A stretch of 64,000 nucleotides of DNA from assembly GCA_964436045.1 (NCBI GenBank), contig CAYTBN010000002.1:62001-126000 (forward strand). Direction: 5' to 3'. Below are positions 1 to 8,360 of the stretch, in pieces. The notes under the pieces were generated by a model. The model ran no database searches. It was not told the origin of the DNA and saw only the letters and a program-made list of their open reading frames with translations. Position 1 is the first letter of the stretch; the number at the start of each line of letters is the position of its first letter. The DNA comes from CAYTBN01 sp964436045 (lineage in GTDB: Bacteria; Myxococcota_A; UBA796; UBA9615; CAYRNR01). Made by a program: the position numbers and the translations under genes.

Positions 1-2
1 CG

Positions 3-388
3 AGCGTTCCGGGCGGCATCGCCGACAACTGCGCCGCCGGTTACCTGACCGGCTACGGAAACGCCCTTCCTCTCTCCGTCGACGGCGCGGGACGGACCAC
101 GAGTTATGTGCTCGTCGACGGCTGTGGGGGTGTGTACATCAGCTACCTCGCCCTCGAGTACGTCGACTGGAACGGTCCAAACCTCCTGGGGCCGACCGGC
201 GGCAACGCCATCGACTACCTGCTCAAGGGGATGACGACGACTCCGGTTCGCCCGGCCAGGGCGAGGACTGCACCTGTCGGCTGGAAGACTCGGTCCCAGG
301 TGGTCACGCGGCGGCCTGGTGCTTGCTCGGCCTGGCGCTCGCTTTGCGCCGCCGCCGCTACCCCGGCGAACCCGATCCGAATTCCTGA
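3..388 (+). pseudogene. 3' part of a secreted protein with MYXO-CTERM-like tail, frame broken at a G-tract
   Basis: The 5' end lies outside the window. From base 3 the frame reads a plausible folded domain (for example ADNCAAGYLTGYG and YVDWNGPNLLGPTGG) up to the four G at 227-230. Past that point this frame turns arginine-rich and atypical. The frame whose codons start at 233 instead reads an acidic Asp/Ser/Gly linker, a Cys-Thr-Cys, a hydrophobic stretch (AAWCLLGLALAL) and four arginines, ending at TGA 386-388. Cysteine, transmembrane stretch and Arg cluster together are the plan of MYXO-CTERM sorting tails. Restoring one G to the tract makes a continuous protein. The break may be a real frameshift or a homopolymer error. 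The function of the upstream domain is not recognised. Confidence 0.55.
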
Positions 389-457
389 GACGTCGCTCGG
401 AAACCGGTGGTCCTCCCCACTGGACTCGCGCCGTCGCAGAGCGTACACATGTCCCCC

Positions 458-658
458 ATGACCCTGACAGTCAACGGCGACGAGCGCTCCTTCGACGGTG
501 ACCTGACAGTCGCGCAGCTGCTCGATTCACTGGACATCCGCCCCGACGGCATGGCCGCGGTCCACAACGGCACCATCGTGCGCCGCCCCCAGTTCGAGCA
601 GGCGGCGCTGGCCGACGGAGATGAGCTGGAGATCGTGCGCATGGTGGGAGGCGGCTGA
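458..658 (+). CDS. thiS: ThiS sulfur-carrier protein
   Basis: ThiS carries sulfur as a C-terminal thiocarboxylate and donates it to ThiG for the thiazole ring of thiamin. The 66-residue product starts MTLTVNGD, has the ubiquitin-like beta-grasp pattern of the family and ends in the essential Gly-Gly (VGGG). An ATG nine bases upstream (449) would add three residues, and the open frame extends further still. The start at 458 was chosen because it gives the usual family length and N-terminus. The stop overlaps the thiG start as ATGA, so the genes are probably translationally coupled. No ThiF adenylyltransferase is in the window. Confidence 0.93.
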   Translation: MTLTVNGDERSFDGDLTVAQLLDSLDIRPDGMAAVHNGTIVRRPQFEQAALADGDELEIVRMVGGG

Positions 659-1458
659 TGACGGACGACCTGATCGCGCGGGACGAACCCCTGGTCATCG
701 CCGGCCGCTCCTTCCGCTCCCGCCTGCTGACCGGCACCGGCAAGTTCGGCGGCCCCGAGGTGCTGGCGGCAGCGACCGACGCGTCGGAGACCGAGATCGT
801 CACCGTGGCCGTGCGGCGTGTGGATCTGAACGATCCGGACGACCGCACGCTGGCCGCGCTGAACACCGATCGGGTGCTGATCCTGCCCAATACCTCGGGC
901 GCCCGCGACGCGGACGAGGCGGTGCGGACGGCGACCCTGGCGGCGGCGATCGTGGGCCACCAATGGGTCAAGCTGGAGGTCACACCCGAGCCCGACTACC
1001 TGTTGCCCGATCCGGTGGAGACCCTGAAGGCAGCCCGGATCCTCATCGAAAGCGGATTCACCGTGCTGCCCTACATCAACGCCGACCCGATCCTGGCGCT
1101 GCACCTGCAGGAGGCCGGCTGCGCCACGGTGATGCCGCTGGCGGCGCCCATCGGCTCCAATCGCGGCCTGCAGACCGCCGACCAGATCCGGATCATCGTC
1201 GAACAGGCGCGGGTGCCGGTGGTGGTCGACGCGGGCCTGGGCGCACCGTCCCACGCGGCGGCGTCCATGGAACTGGGGGCCGACGCGGTGTTGGTCAATA
1301 CGGCCATCGCCACGGCCAGCGACCCGGTGGGCATGGCCCGCGCGTTCGCCCGCGCCACCGAGGCCGGCCGCGCCGCCTACCTGGCCGGCCTCGCCAGCTC
1401 GTCCTCCCAGGCCTCGGCCTCCAGCCCCCTCACCGGCTTCCTCCACGACGGCGAGTGA
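658..1458 (+). CDS. thiG: Thiazole synthase ThiG
   Basis: ThiG condenses 1-deoxyxylulose 5-phosphate, dehydroglycine and ThiS-thiocarboxylate into the thiazole phosphate of thiamin. The 266-residue protein has the family opening (LVIAGRSFRSRLLTGTGKF), a Lys at about residue 105 in HQWVKLEV that corresponds to the Schiff-base lysine, and late barrel strands with phosphate-binding loops (PIGSNRGL, VDAGLGAPSHAA). It overlaps thiS and thiH by ATGA junctions, forming a tight thiS-thiG-thiH unit. Length and motifs are normal for the family. Confidence 0.96.
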   Translation: MTDDLIARDEPLVIAGRSFRSRLLTGTGKFGGPEVLAAATDASETEIVTVAVRRVDLNDPDDRTLAALNTDRVLILPNTSGARDADEAVRTATLAAAIVGHQWVKLEVTPEPDYLLPDPVETLKAARILIESGFTVLPYINADPILALHLQEAGCATVMPLAAPIGSNRGLQTADQIRIIVEQARVPVVVDAGLGAPSHAAASMELGADAVLVNTAIATASDPVGMARAFARATEAGRAAYLAGLASSSSQASASSPLTGFLHDGE

Positions 1459-2582
1459 TGGGGGGCCCCTGGCGCGAGGAGGATCTGGTCGATCCGGAGA
1501 GCTGGGATCGGTTCGGCGAGCTCGTCGAGTCGGCCACGGAGGACGACGTGGACCGGGCACAGGGGCGGCGGCCGGAAGGGCTGAGGGACGTGGCGGCGCT
1601 GCTGAGCGCGGCGGCGGGCGACCGGCTCGAGGAGCTGGCGGCGGCGGCGGCGGCGGAGACCCGGCGGCGCTTCGGGCGGGTGGTGGTGCTCTACGTGCCG
1701 CTCTATCTGTCCAACGAGTGCACGAATCGCTGCGTTTACTGCGGATTCTCCAGGGAGCAGGACATCCCGCGGGCGACGCTGGACGATGGCCAGGTCGCGG
1801 CCGAGATCGACCGACTCAAGCGCCACCACTTCGACCACGTGCTCCTGCTGACCGGCGAGGACCGGCGGGCCGCTCCGGTGGCCTACGTTCGTGACGCGGT
1901 GGCCCGGGCCCACGACCGCTTCGCCTCGGTGGGGATCGAGGTCTACCCGATGGAGCGGGGCGAGTATGCCGAGCTGGTCGCGGCCGGCTGTGAGGCCATC
2001 ACCCTCTACCAGGAGACCTACCACCAGCCCAGCTACCGCGCGATCCACCCGGGCGGACCGAAGCGGGATTTCCAGCGCCGACTCCGCGCCCCGGCCGACG
2101 CGGCCGCGGCGGGTATGCGCTCGGTGGGCATCGGCGCCTTGCTGGGGCTGCAGGACTGGCGGATCGAGGGGATGTTCCTGGGGCTGCACGGCCGCATCCT
2201 GCGCCGCGCCCACTGGCGCTCGCGGCTATCCATCGGCTTCCCCCGCCTCCACGCCCTACCCGACGGCAGCCCCCCACCCGCGCCGATGACCGAGCGCGAG
2301 CTGACCCAGCTGATCTGCGCCATGCGGCTGGCGTTCCCCGACGCAGACCTCGTGCTCTCCACCCGCGAGCGCGCCGCCTTCCGCGACGGGATGGTCGGCG
2401 TCGGCGTGACCCGCATGAGTGCAGGCAGCTGCACCCGACCTGGGGGATACGCCGCGGACGATGGCGCGGGCGAGCAGTTCGCCGTAGTGGACGACCGGGA
2501 TCCGGCTCAGGTGGCGGCGACGATCGAGGCGGGTGGGTTCGAGGCGGTGTGGAAGGACTGGGACCGGGGCTTCCTCGACTGA
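1458..2582 (+). CDS. thiH: 2-iminoacetate synthase ThiH (radical SAM)
   Basis: ThiH is the oxygen-sensitive radical-SAM lyase that cleaves tyrosine to dehydroglycine (2-iminoacetate) for ThiG. The 374-residue protein carries the CxxxCxxC cluster site as Cys88, Cys92 and Cys95 (NECTNRCVYCGFS). It also has a typical ThiH core (AAAAGMRSVGIGALLGLQDWR) and a C-terminal MSAGSCTRPGGY region. The open frame runs back to 621, but the ATG at 1458 overlaps the thiG stop and gives the family length; the upstream part is thiG read in another frame. Use of ThiH rather than the oxidase ThiO fits an anaerobic or facultative organism. Confidence 0.95.
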   Translation: MGGPWREEDLVDPESWDRFGELVESATEDDVDRAQGRRPEGLRDVAALLSAAAGDRLEELAAAAAAETRRRFGRVVVLYVPLYLSNECTNRCVYCGFSREQDIPRATLDDGQVAAEIDRLKRHHFDHVLLLTGEDRRAAPVAYVRDAVARAHDRFASVGIEVYPMERGEYAELVAAGCEAITLYQETYHQPSYRAIHPGGPKRDFQRRLRAPADAAAAGMRSVGIGALLGLQDWRIEGMFLGLHGRILRRAHWRSRLSIGFPRLHALPDGSPPPAPMTERELTQLICAMRLAFPDADLVLSTRERAAFRDGMVGVGVTRMSAGSCTRPGGYAADDGAGEQFAVVDDRDPAQVAATIEAGGFEAVWKDWDRGFLD

Positions 2583-2590
2583 GGAGCCCC
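2566..2590. terminator. Hairpin between thiH and the convergent gspF-like gene
   Basis: GGGGCT at 2566-2571 pairs with AGCCCC at 2585-2590, and CCTC at 2573-2576 with GAGG at 2581-2584. One T is bulged and the loop is four bases. It covers the thiH stop and lies 13 bases past the end of the opposing gene, so it could act for both. No T-run follows, so termination activity is uncertain. Confidence 0.35.
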
Positions 2591-2603
2591 GTCCCGGCCA
2601 AGT

Positions 2604-3752
2604 TCACATGGTGATGCCCTGGGTGAACATCGCGAAGTAGGGCACGAACATCGCCAGCGCCACCACCAGCACCAGCGCGGCGACCAGCAGGGTCATGACG
2701 GGCTCGAGGAAGGCCGTGAGCCGCTCGGCCTTGCTGCGGACCTGAACGTCGAACATCCGCGCGAGGTGGTGCAGCAGCTTGGGCATCGATCCCGATTGCT
2801 CGCCGATGGCGATCACGTCGCCAGCGATGGGCGGGAAGTACCAGTGACGTTGCAGCGGCGCCGACATGGTGCCGCCGGCCTTGACGCTGTCGCGCATCTC
2901 GTTGACGGCGCCTTCGATGGTGCGATTGTCCACCGCGTCACGGCTCAGCTCCAGCGCCTCGGCGACCGGGATCCCCGCCTCCAGCAGGATGCCGAAGGTG
3001 CGGGCGAAGCGGGCCACCGCCGAGGCGGAGACCATCGACCCCACCAGCGGCAACCTCAGCTTGAGGAACTCCACCAGATGCCCCTTGGACTTCATGAACC
3101 ACACCGCTGCGGCCACTGCGATGCCGAACAGGATCGTGTACGCCCACCAGTAGGCCTGGGCGTGCACCCTGAACTCCCAGATGACCTGGGTGACCCATGG
3201 CAGCTCCATGTCGGCCGCCTCGAGCCGGGTGGCCATCGAGGGGAAGATCACCGTCAGCAAGAAGAGCATCACGCAAAACGCGATCCCCGCGGTGATCAGC
3301 GGGAAAAGCATCACGTTGACCACCTTGCGCTCCATCTCGTCGCCGAACTCCTTGGAGTCGGCCAGCAGGTGCATGGTCTTGGCCACCTCGCCGGAGCTCT
3401 TGCCGGCCTTGACCATGGTCACCGTGAGGCGATCGAACACCTCGGGGAACCCCGCCATGGCGGTCCACACGGGCGTTCCCTGGGCGATCTGGTCCGCGAT
3501 GCGCGAAAGCACCGGTCCGAAGGTCCTGCTGGTCGTGCGCTGGGCGACCATCGTGACCGCCTGGTGCATGGGAATGCCACCCTCGAACAGGACGGCGACT
3601 TGCCGGGCGAACAGGGCCACATCCTGCCGGTAGCGGCGCTTGGCGGTCGAGACCGGCGGCGCGACGGCCACCGGTCCGGCCGCTGGGACCTCCAGGGACG
3701 CGATGGCGTCCATCACCCGGGACTTCAGTTCTACAGTTGCTACGTCACTCAT
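2604..3752 (-). CDS. GspF/PilC-type inner-membrane platform protein
   Basis: This is a polytopic membrane protein that couples the assembly ATPase to pseudopilin assembly in type II secretion, or to pilin assembly in type IV pili. The 382-residue protein has two tandem GspF domains. The first is near residues 48-170 (LFARQVAVLFEGGIPMHQA) and the second near 248-370 (ARFARTFGILLEAGIPVAEAL). Hydrophobic segments sit between them, and a last transmembrane stretch lies near the C-terminus (LLVAALVLVVALAMFVPYF). It begins 20 bases after the ATPase gene on the same strand, so the two form an operon. No pseudopilin, secretin or prepilin peptidase is adjacent, so secretion and pilus roles cannot be separated. 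Confidence 0.9.
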   Translation of the reverse strand: MSDVATVELKSRVMDAIASLEVPAAGPVAVAPPVSTAKRRYRQDVALFARQVAVLFEGGIPMHQAVTMVAQRTTSRTFGPVLSRIADQIAQGTPVWTAMAGFPEVFDRLTVTMVKAGKSSGEVAKTMHLLADSKEFGDEMERKVVNVMLFPLITAGIAFCVMLFLLTVIFPSMATRLEAADMELPWVTQVIWEFRVHAQAYWWAYTILFGIAVAAAVWFMKSKGHLVEFLKLRLPLVGSMVSASAVARFARTFGILLEAGIPVAEALELSRDAVDNRTIEGAVNEMRDSVKAGGTMSAPLQRHWYFPPIAGDVIAIGEQSGSMPKLLHHLARMFDVQVRSKAERLTAFLEPVMTLLVAALVLVVALAMFVPYFAMFTQGITM

Positions 3753-3772
3753 CTATTGCTCCCCTTGTTGGT

Positions 3773-6060
3773 TCAGACGTCGAGCACCCGACCCACCTCT
3801 TCGACGGTGGTCGAGCCCATCAACACTTTGTTTCTTCCCCCCTCGTCCAGACAGACCAGGCCCTCCCCAACGGCGGTCCTGGTGATCTGATCTTCCGAGC
3901 CTCCGGTCAGGATCAGCTCCTTGATCGGCGGCGTGACCTCCAGCATCTCGAAGACGCCGGTACGTCCGTGATATCCGGTGCCGTAGCAGTGATCGCAGCC
4001 GTTCCCTCTGCGCAGGCTGGCCTGGCGCCGTCCCTGACGGCCGCCGAGCGCCTTCCACTCGCCGGGCGAGGGCGCGTGGCTCTCGGCGCAGCGCGGGCAG
4101 ACGGTGCGTACCAGGCGCTGGGCCACCACCCCCAGCAACGCGCTGCCGAGCAGATAGGGCGGGATGCCGAAGTTCAGCAACGCGGTGACGGCGCCCGCCG
4201 CTGTGTGGGCGTGCAGGGTGCTGAAGACCAGCAGCCCGGTCAGGCTGGCACGGACGGCGATCCGGGCGGTCTCCTCGTCGCGGACCTCGCCCACCAGGAT
4301 CACGTCCGGTTCGTGGCGCAGGATCGACCGCAGTCCCTTCACGAAGTCGAACCCGATCCGGTAGTTGACGCCGATCTGGTTGACCCCGGGCAGCTCGTTT
4401 TCCACCGGATCCTCGATGGTCATCATGTTGCGGGTCTGGCTGCCGAGCTGCCGCAGACAGGAGTGCAAGGTGGTGGTCTTGCCCGAGCCCACCGGTCCGG
4501 TCGCGAGGACCATGCCGCAGGGTCGCTGGATCAGGCCCGAGAGGATCTGGATCTCCCGGTCGAGCATTCCCAGGCTGCCGATGTCGGTGATGGCGTTGGC
4601 CGGATCCGCGATCCGGATCGCCATCCGCTCGCCGCGGTAGGTGGGGACCGTCGCGATGCGCATGTCGTAGCTTGCCGTGCCGATGCGGGCTTTCACGTGG
4701 CCGTCCTGGGGGCGGCGCCGCTCGGTCGTGTCGAGTTCCGCCAGTATCTTGATGCGCGCGATGACCTCCTCGGCCAACCGCTCGTTGGACACGAACAGCC
4801 TCGCGTAGAGCACGCTGTCCACCCGGAAACGGATCGTCAGGCCACCCTCGGTGGGATCCAGGTGGATGTCGGTGGCCTCCTCGCCGATGGCGTCCTCGAA
4901 GACCTTCTGGACGAGCTCCACGGCCGACGCCCTGGTGAGGATCTCCATCTCCGGGAGCTCGATGGGATCGGCCTGTACGACCGGCTGGACGGGTTTGCTG
5001 GCCGCCTGCTCGGCCCGCATCTTCTCCAGCTGCTTCCGCACCCGGCTCCACAGCCGGGCATGGACGGCGGGTTCCACCAGCACCAGCGACACCTCGTGGG
5101 CGCTGGCTGCCTCCAGGTGGCGGAGGGTCTCGGGCCCCAGGGGGCGCCGTCCGGCCACGGTCAGGCGGCCCTCGCTGACGTCTGCCGGGATCAGTTCCAG
5201 CCACTCGAGGGTCCGGGCGGGCAGAAGCTGGATCCGCGCCCGCCGCACCTGGATCCCCTCGCCGTCGTGCACCGGGATCCCGAAAGCCCCGGCCACGGTC
5301 TCGGCCAGGATTGCCGGGGGCACCAGCTCCCGCTCCGCGAGCAGGTCGATGGATGAGCCACCGCTGGCCTCGGCCTCCTCGCAGATCTTGCGGAAGGCCG
5401 GATAACCCACGACCTCGTCCATCAGAAGCCGCTCACCGACCGCCTTCCAGCGACCCCAGACCGCCGGGAAGCCAGGCAGATACTCCGCCTCTTCGCAGAA
5501 CGCCCGGATGTCGGTCAGCCGGACCCCGTCGGAGAGCTGTAGTGCTTCCAGCCAGGCGTGGGCCGGGCTTCCGGGATCCAGGCAGCGGCTGACGAAGGCC
5601 CGGATATCGCCAGGTGCGGCACCGGGGTGGCTGCGCAGGAACAGCGGCACGACGTCGGAGTAGAGATCGACCTCGGAATGGGACTCCTGGCTCCCGGTCT
5701 TCGCCGTGGTCTCGACCTCCCAGTTCAAGGTGCCGGCCAGCCGGCTCTGCTCCTCGCGGGGATCGGCGGGTGCCTCCGACGTCCGGACGAGGATGCCCAT
5801 CTCGACCAGCACCTCCTCGATGGCGCGCCCGGACTCGGCGGCCTCCTGCTCGGCTCGCACGATGAGCTGCTCGACCCGCGCCTCCAGCTCCACACCCGTC
5901 GGTCCGTCCGGGGCGGCAACGTCCGGGCCGCCGTTCGTCCCGCGGGTCAGGGAGAGGTCCTTGATCGGTGTGGTTATCCAGCGGAGGAAGGTCGAGCGGG
6001 GTGTTCCGTTGTCGGGCGTGAGCTCCGTGGCTAGCTCGTGGGGTTCTTTTCGTTGCCCAT
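3773..6060 (-). CDS. GspE/PilB-type secretion/pilus assembly ATPase (start frameshifted)
   Basis: This hexameric ATPase would power pseudopilus or pilus assembly at the inner membrane. Visible parts are long N-terminal MshEN/N1-like regions, then a Walker A (GPVGSGKTTT, near residue 525), a Walker B region (VILVGEVRDEE) and the tetracysteine zinc site (CPRC, CDHC). The open frame continues upstream to 6205, but that extension is Arg-rich with no supported start. An ATG at 6060 has a good ribosome site (GGGAG seven bases upstream) but is out of frame and meets TAG after nine codons. Adding one A to the A-tract at 6047-6050 (T-tract on the plus strand) joins it to the long frame and gives a natural N-terminus (MGNEKEPHELATEL). 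A homopolymer deletion is therefore likely. Family assignment is firm, the start is not. Confidence 0.85.
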
Positions 6061-6370
6061 CCTGTCTCCCGCTCTCTCTGTCTCGTGGTTCCCCGTCGGG
6101 AGGTATATCGACCGTGACGGTGGGAGTTTGAGGGCCCCGTGAAACCCTCGTAGCCAGCCCTCTCCCTCGCGCGCGGCTCCTTATTTGTGCGCGCGCAACG
6201 CGCATTGACCGACCCTGTCCACGGTGCTAGAACCGCAGTCTTCTCCGCGGAGACTCGCCCCGGCTGGGGCACCCTCGGCGGGGTACGCGGGGCGGCGTTG
6301 GCCGACCCCGATTGAGCGAGTTCGAATCCTGGAAACGAAACATTTCCAACGGTTTTGGGAGTCACCTCAG
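6061..6370. promoter_or_regulatory. Divergent control region between the secretion ATPase and aconitase genes
   Basis: These 310 bases separate two divergent operons and should hold both promoters. A small dyad, GCGCG-CAA-CGCGC, lies at 6191-6203. The aconitase side becomes less GC-rich just before its start (about 6325-6365), with a GGGAG about ten bases before the ATG. I see no convincing -35/-10 pair. The minus-strand open frame to 6205 covers part of the region and is probably not translated. Confidence 0.4.
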
Positions 6371-8320
6371 ATGGGCTTGAACGTCGTCGAGAAGATCCTC
6401 CGGGCACACCTGGTGGAGGGCGAGTACGTCCAGGGGCAGGAGATCGGTATCCGCATCGATCAGACCCTGACCCAGGACGCCACCGGCACCATGGCCTACT
6501 TGCAGTTCGAGGCCATGGGCATCCCCCGTGTGCAGACCGAGCTGTCGGTGTCCTACATCGACCACAACACGGTTCAGGTCGGGTTCGAGAACGCGGACGA
6601 CCACCGCTACCTGATGTCGATCGCCAAGAAGATCGGCGTCCAGCTGTCGCGGCCGGGCAACGGCATCTGCCACCAGCTGCACCTGGAGCGCTTCGGCGTG
6701 CCGGGCAAGACCCTGCTGGGCTCCGACAGCCACACCCCCACGGGCGGCGGCATCGGCATGATCGCCATGGGGGCCGGCGGCCTGGACGTGGCCGTGGCCA
6801 TGGGCGGCGGCGCCTTCTCGATCACCGCCCCGCGGGTCGTCAAGGTCAACCTGACCGGCGAGCTGCGGGACTGGGTCGCGGCCAAGGACGTGATCCTCAA
6901 GGTGCTCGAGAAGTACGGCGTCAAGGGCAACGTCGGCCGTGTGATGGAGTACGGCGGCCCCGGCGCCGCGACCCTGTCCGTGCCCCAGCGGGCCACCATC
7001 ACCAACATGGGCGCCGAGCTGGGCGTCACCACCTCGGTGTTCCCGTCGGACGACACCACCCGCGCCTTCCTCGAGGCCCAGGGCCGCGAGGGTGACTGGG
7101 TCGAGCTGCTGCCCGACGCCGACGCCGAGTACGAGGAGATCTTCGACGTCGACCTGTCCACGCTGCAGCCGCTGTTCGCGGCGCCTCACAGCCCGGGCAA
7201 CATCGTCACCGTCGAGAGCCTGGAGGGTACGCCGGTCGACCAGGTCGCCATCGGAAGCTGCACCAACAGCTCCTACGCCGACCTCAAGATGGCCGCCAAC
7301 GCCGTCGAGGGCCACAAGCTCCCCGAGGCCACCGTGCTGGGCATCGGCGCCGGCTCCCGCCAGGTCGTCGAGATGCTGGCCGAGGACGGCGGCTATCTGA
7401 ACCTGGTCAAGTTCGGCGCCCGGTTCTGGGAGAACGCCTGCGGCTTCTGCATCGGCAACCACGGCTCGCCCAAGACCGGCGCCTTCGCCGTGCGGACGTC
7501 GAACCGCAACTTCTTCGGCCGCAGCGGCACCAAGAGTGCCAACGTCTACCTGGCGAGCCCGGAGACGGCCATCGCCTGCGCCATCACGGGTGTAGTCACC
7601 GACCCGCGCAAGCTCGGCATGCCGTACCCCAAGGTCGAGACCCCCAGCGAGTTCATGATCGACGACTCGATGATCGTCGCCCCGGCCGACGGGGCCGCCG
7701 CCGAGGCCATCGAGATCGTGCGCGGTCCCAACATCGGCGAGCCCCCCGGGGCCAACCCGGTGCCCGAGACCCTGGCCGGCGTGGTGACCATCAAGGTCGA
7801 GGACAAGATCACCACCGACCACATCATCCCGGCAGGGGCCCGGATGAAGTACCGCTCCAACGTGCCCAAGTACTCGGAGTTCGTGTTCGAGATCGTGGAC
7901 GACCAGTTCCACGGCCGCGCGGGCGCCAACCGGGACAACGGCGTGCACAACGTCATCGTCGCCGGCGAGTCCTACGGCCAGGGCAGCTCCCGCGAGCACG
8001 CGGCCATCTGTCCGGCCTACCTGGGCGTCAAGGCCGTGCTGGCCAAGGGGCTGGAGCGGATCCACACCGCCAACCTGATCAACTTCGGCATCGTGCCGCT
8101 GATCTTCGACGACATGGCGGACTACGACGGCATCGAGCAGGGCGACGCCCTGGAGATCCCGGGTCTGCACGAGGCGGTCACCAGCGGGGCCGACCAGGTG
8201 ACGGTCGACAACAAGACCAAGGGCACCTCGTTCGCGGTCAACCTCGACCTGTCCGAGCGTGCGCGGCTCCTGCTGGGTGCGGGTGGACGCCTGCCCTTCA
8301 CCAAGCAGCAGATGGGCTGA
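6371..8320 (+). CDS. acnA: Aconitate hydratase
   Basis: Aconitase interconverts citrate and isocitrate through cis-aconitate on a [4Fe-4S] cluster. The 649-residue protein has the three cluster cysteines at about 297 (GSCTNSS), 357 and 360 (CGFCIGN). It also has the substrate loop GSDSHTPTGGG and the swivelling C-terminal domain (ITTDHIIPAGARMKYRSN, ESYGQGSSREHA). It belongs to the shorter, roughly 640-residue single-chain class rather than the 890-residue AcnA or AcnB. The open frame begins at 6224, but MGLNVVEKIL at 6371, preceded by GGGAG, is the natural start. It is the first gene of a plus-strand run with ATP-citrate lyase and 2-oxoglutarate oxidoreductase, consistent with a reductive TCA role. 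Confidence 0.96.
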   Translation: MGLNVVEKILRAHLVEGEYVQGQEIGIRIDQTLTQDATGTMAYLQFEAMGIPRVQTELSVSYIDHNTVQVGFENADDHRYLMSIAKKIGVQLSRPGNGICHQLHLERFGVPGKTLLGSDSHTPTGGGIGMIAMGAGGLDVAVAMGGGAFSITAPRVVKVNLTGELRDWVAAKDVILKVLEKYGVKGNVGRVMEYGGPGAATLSVPQRATITNMGAELGVTTSVFPSDDTTRAFLEAQGREGDWVELLPDADAEYEEIFDVDLSTLQPLFAAPHSPGNIVTVESLEGTPVDQVAIGSCTNSSYADLKMAANAVEGHKLPEATVLGIGAGSRQVVEMLAEDGGYLNLVKFGARFWENACGFCIGNHGSPKTGAFAVRTSNRNFFGRSGTKSANVYLASPETAIACAITGVVTDPRKLGMPYPKVETPSEFMIDDSMIVAPADGAAAEAIEIVRGPNIGEPPGANPVPETLAGVVTIKVEDKITTDHIIPAGARMKYRSNVPKYSEFVFEIVDDQFHGRAGANRDNGVHNVIVAGESYGQGSSREHAAICPAYLGVKAVLAKGLERIHTANLINFGIVPLIFDDMADYDGIEQGDALEIPGLHEAVTSGADQVTVDNKTKGTSFAVNLDLSERARLLLGAGGRLPFTKQQMG

Positions 8321-8360
8321 CGAGAAAGAGAGAGAAACCCCCAACCGAGAGGGATACAGA

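Noticed and set aside
378..457. Possible TPP riboswitch before thiS, suggested by CTGAGA near 385
   Set aside because: The rest of the thi-box, in particular the ACCTGATC-type segment and the paired stems, is absent, and the motif falls at the end of the upstream gene.
621..1457. Upstream extension of the thiH frame
   Set aside because: It covers thiG in another frame, is Arg/Pro-rich, and would give a ThiH far longer than the family.
6315..6335. GTTCGAATC resembling a tRNA T-loop
   Set aside because: The flanking bases do not form the T-stem, and no acceptor, D or anticodon arms are present.
6362..8344. 660-codon minus-strand open frame
   Set aside because: It is the shadow of aconitase on the opposite strand, a common effect of high GC.
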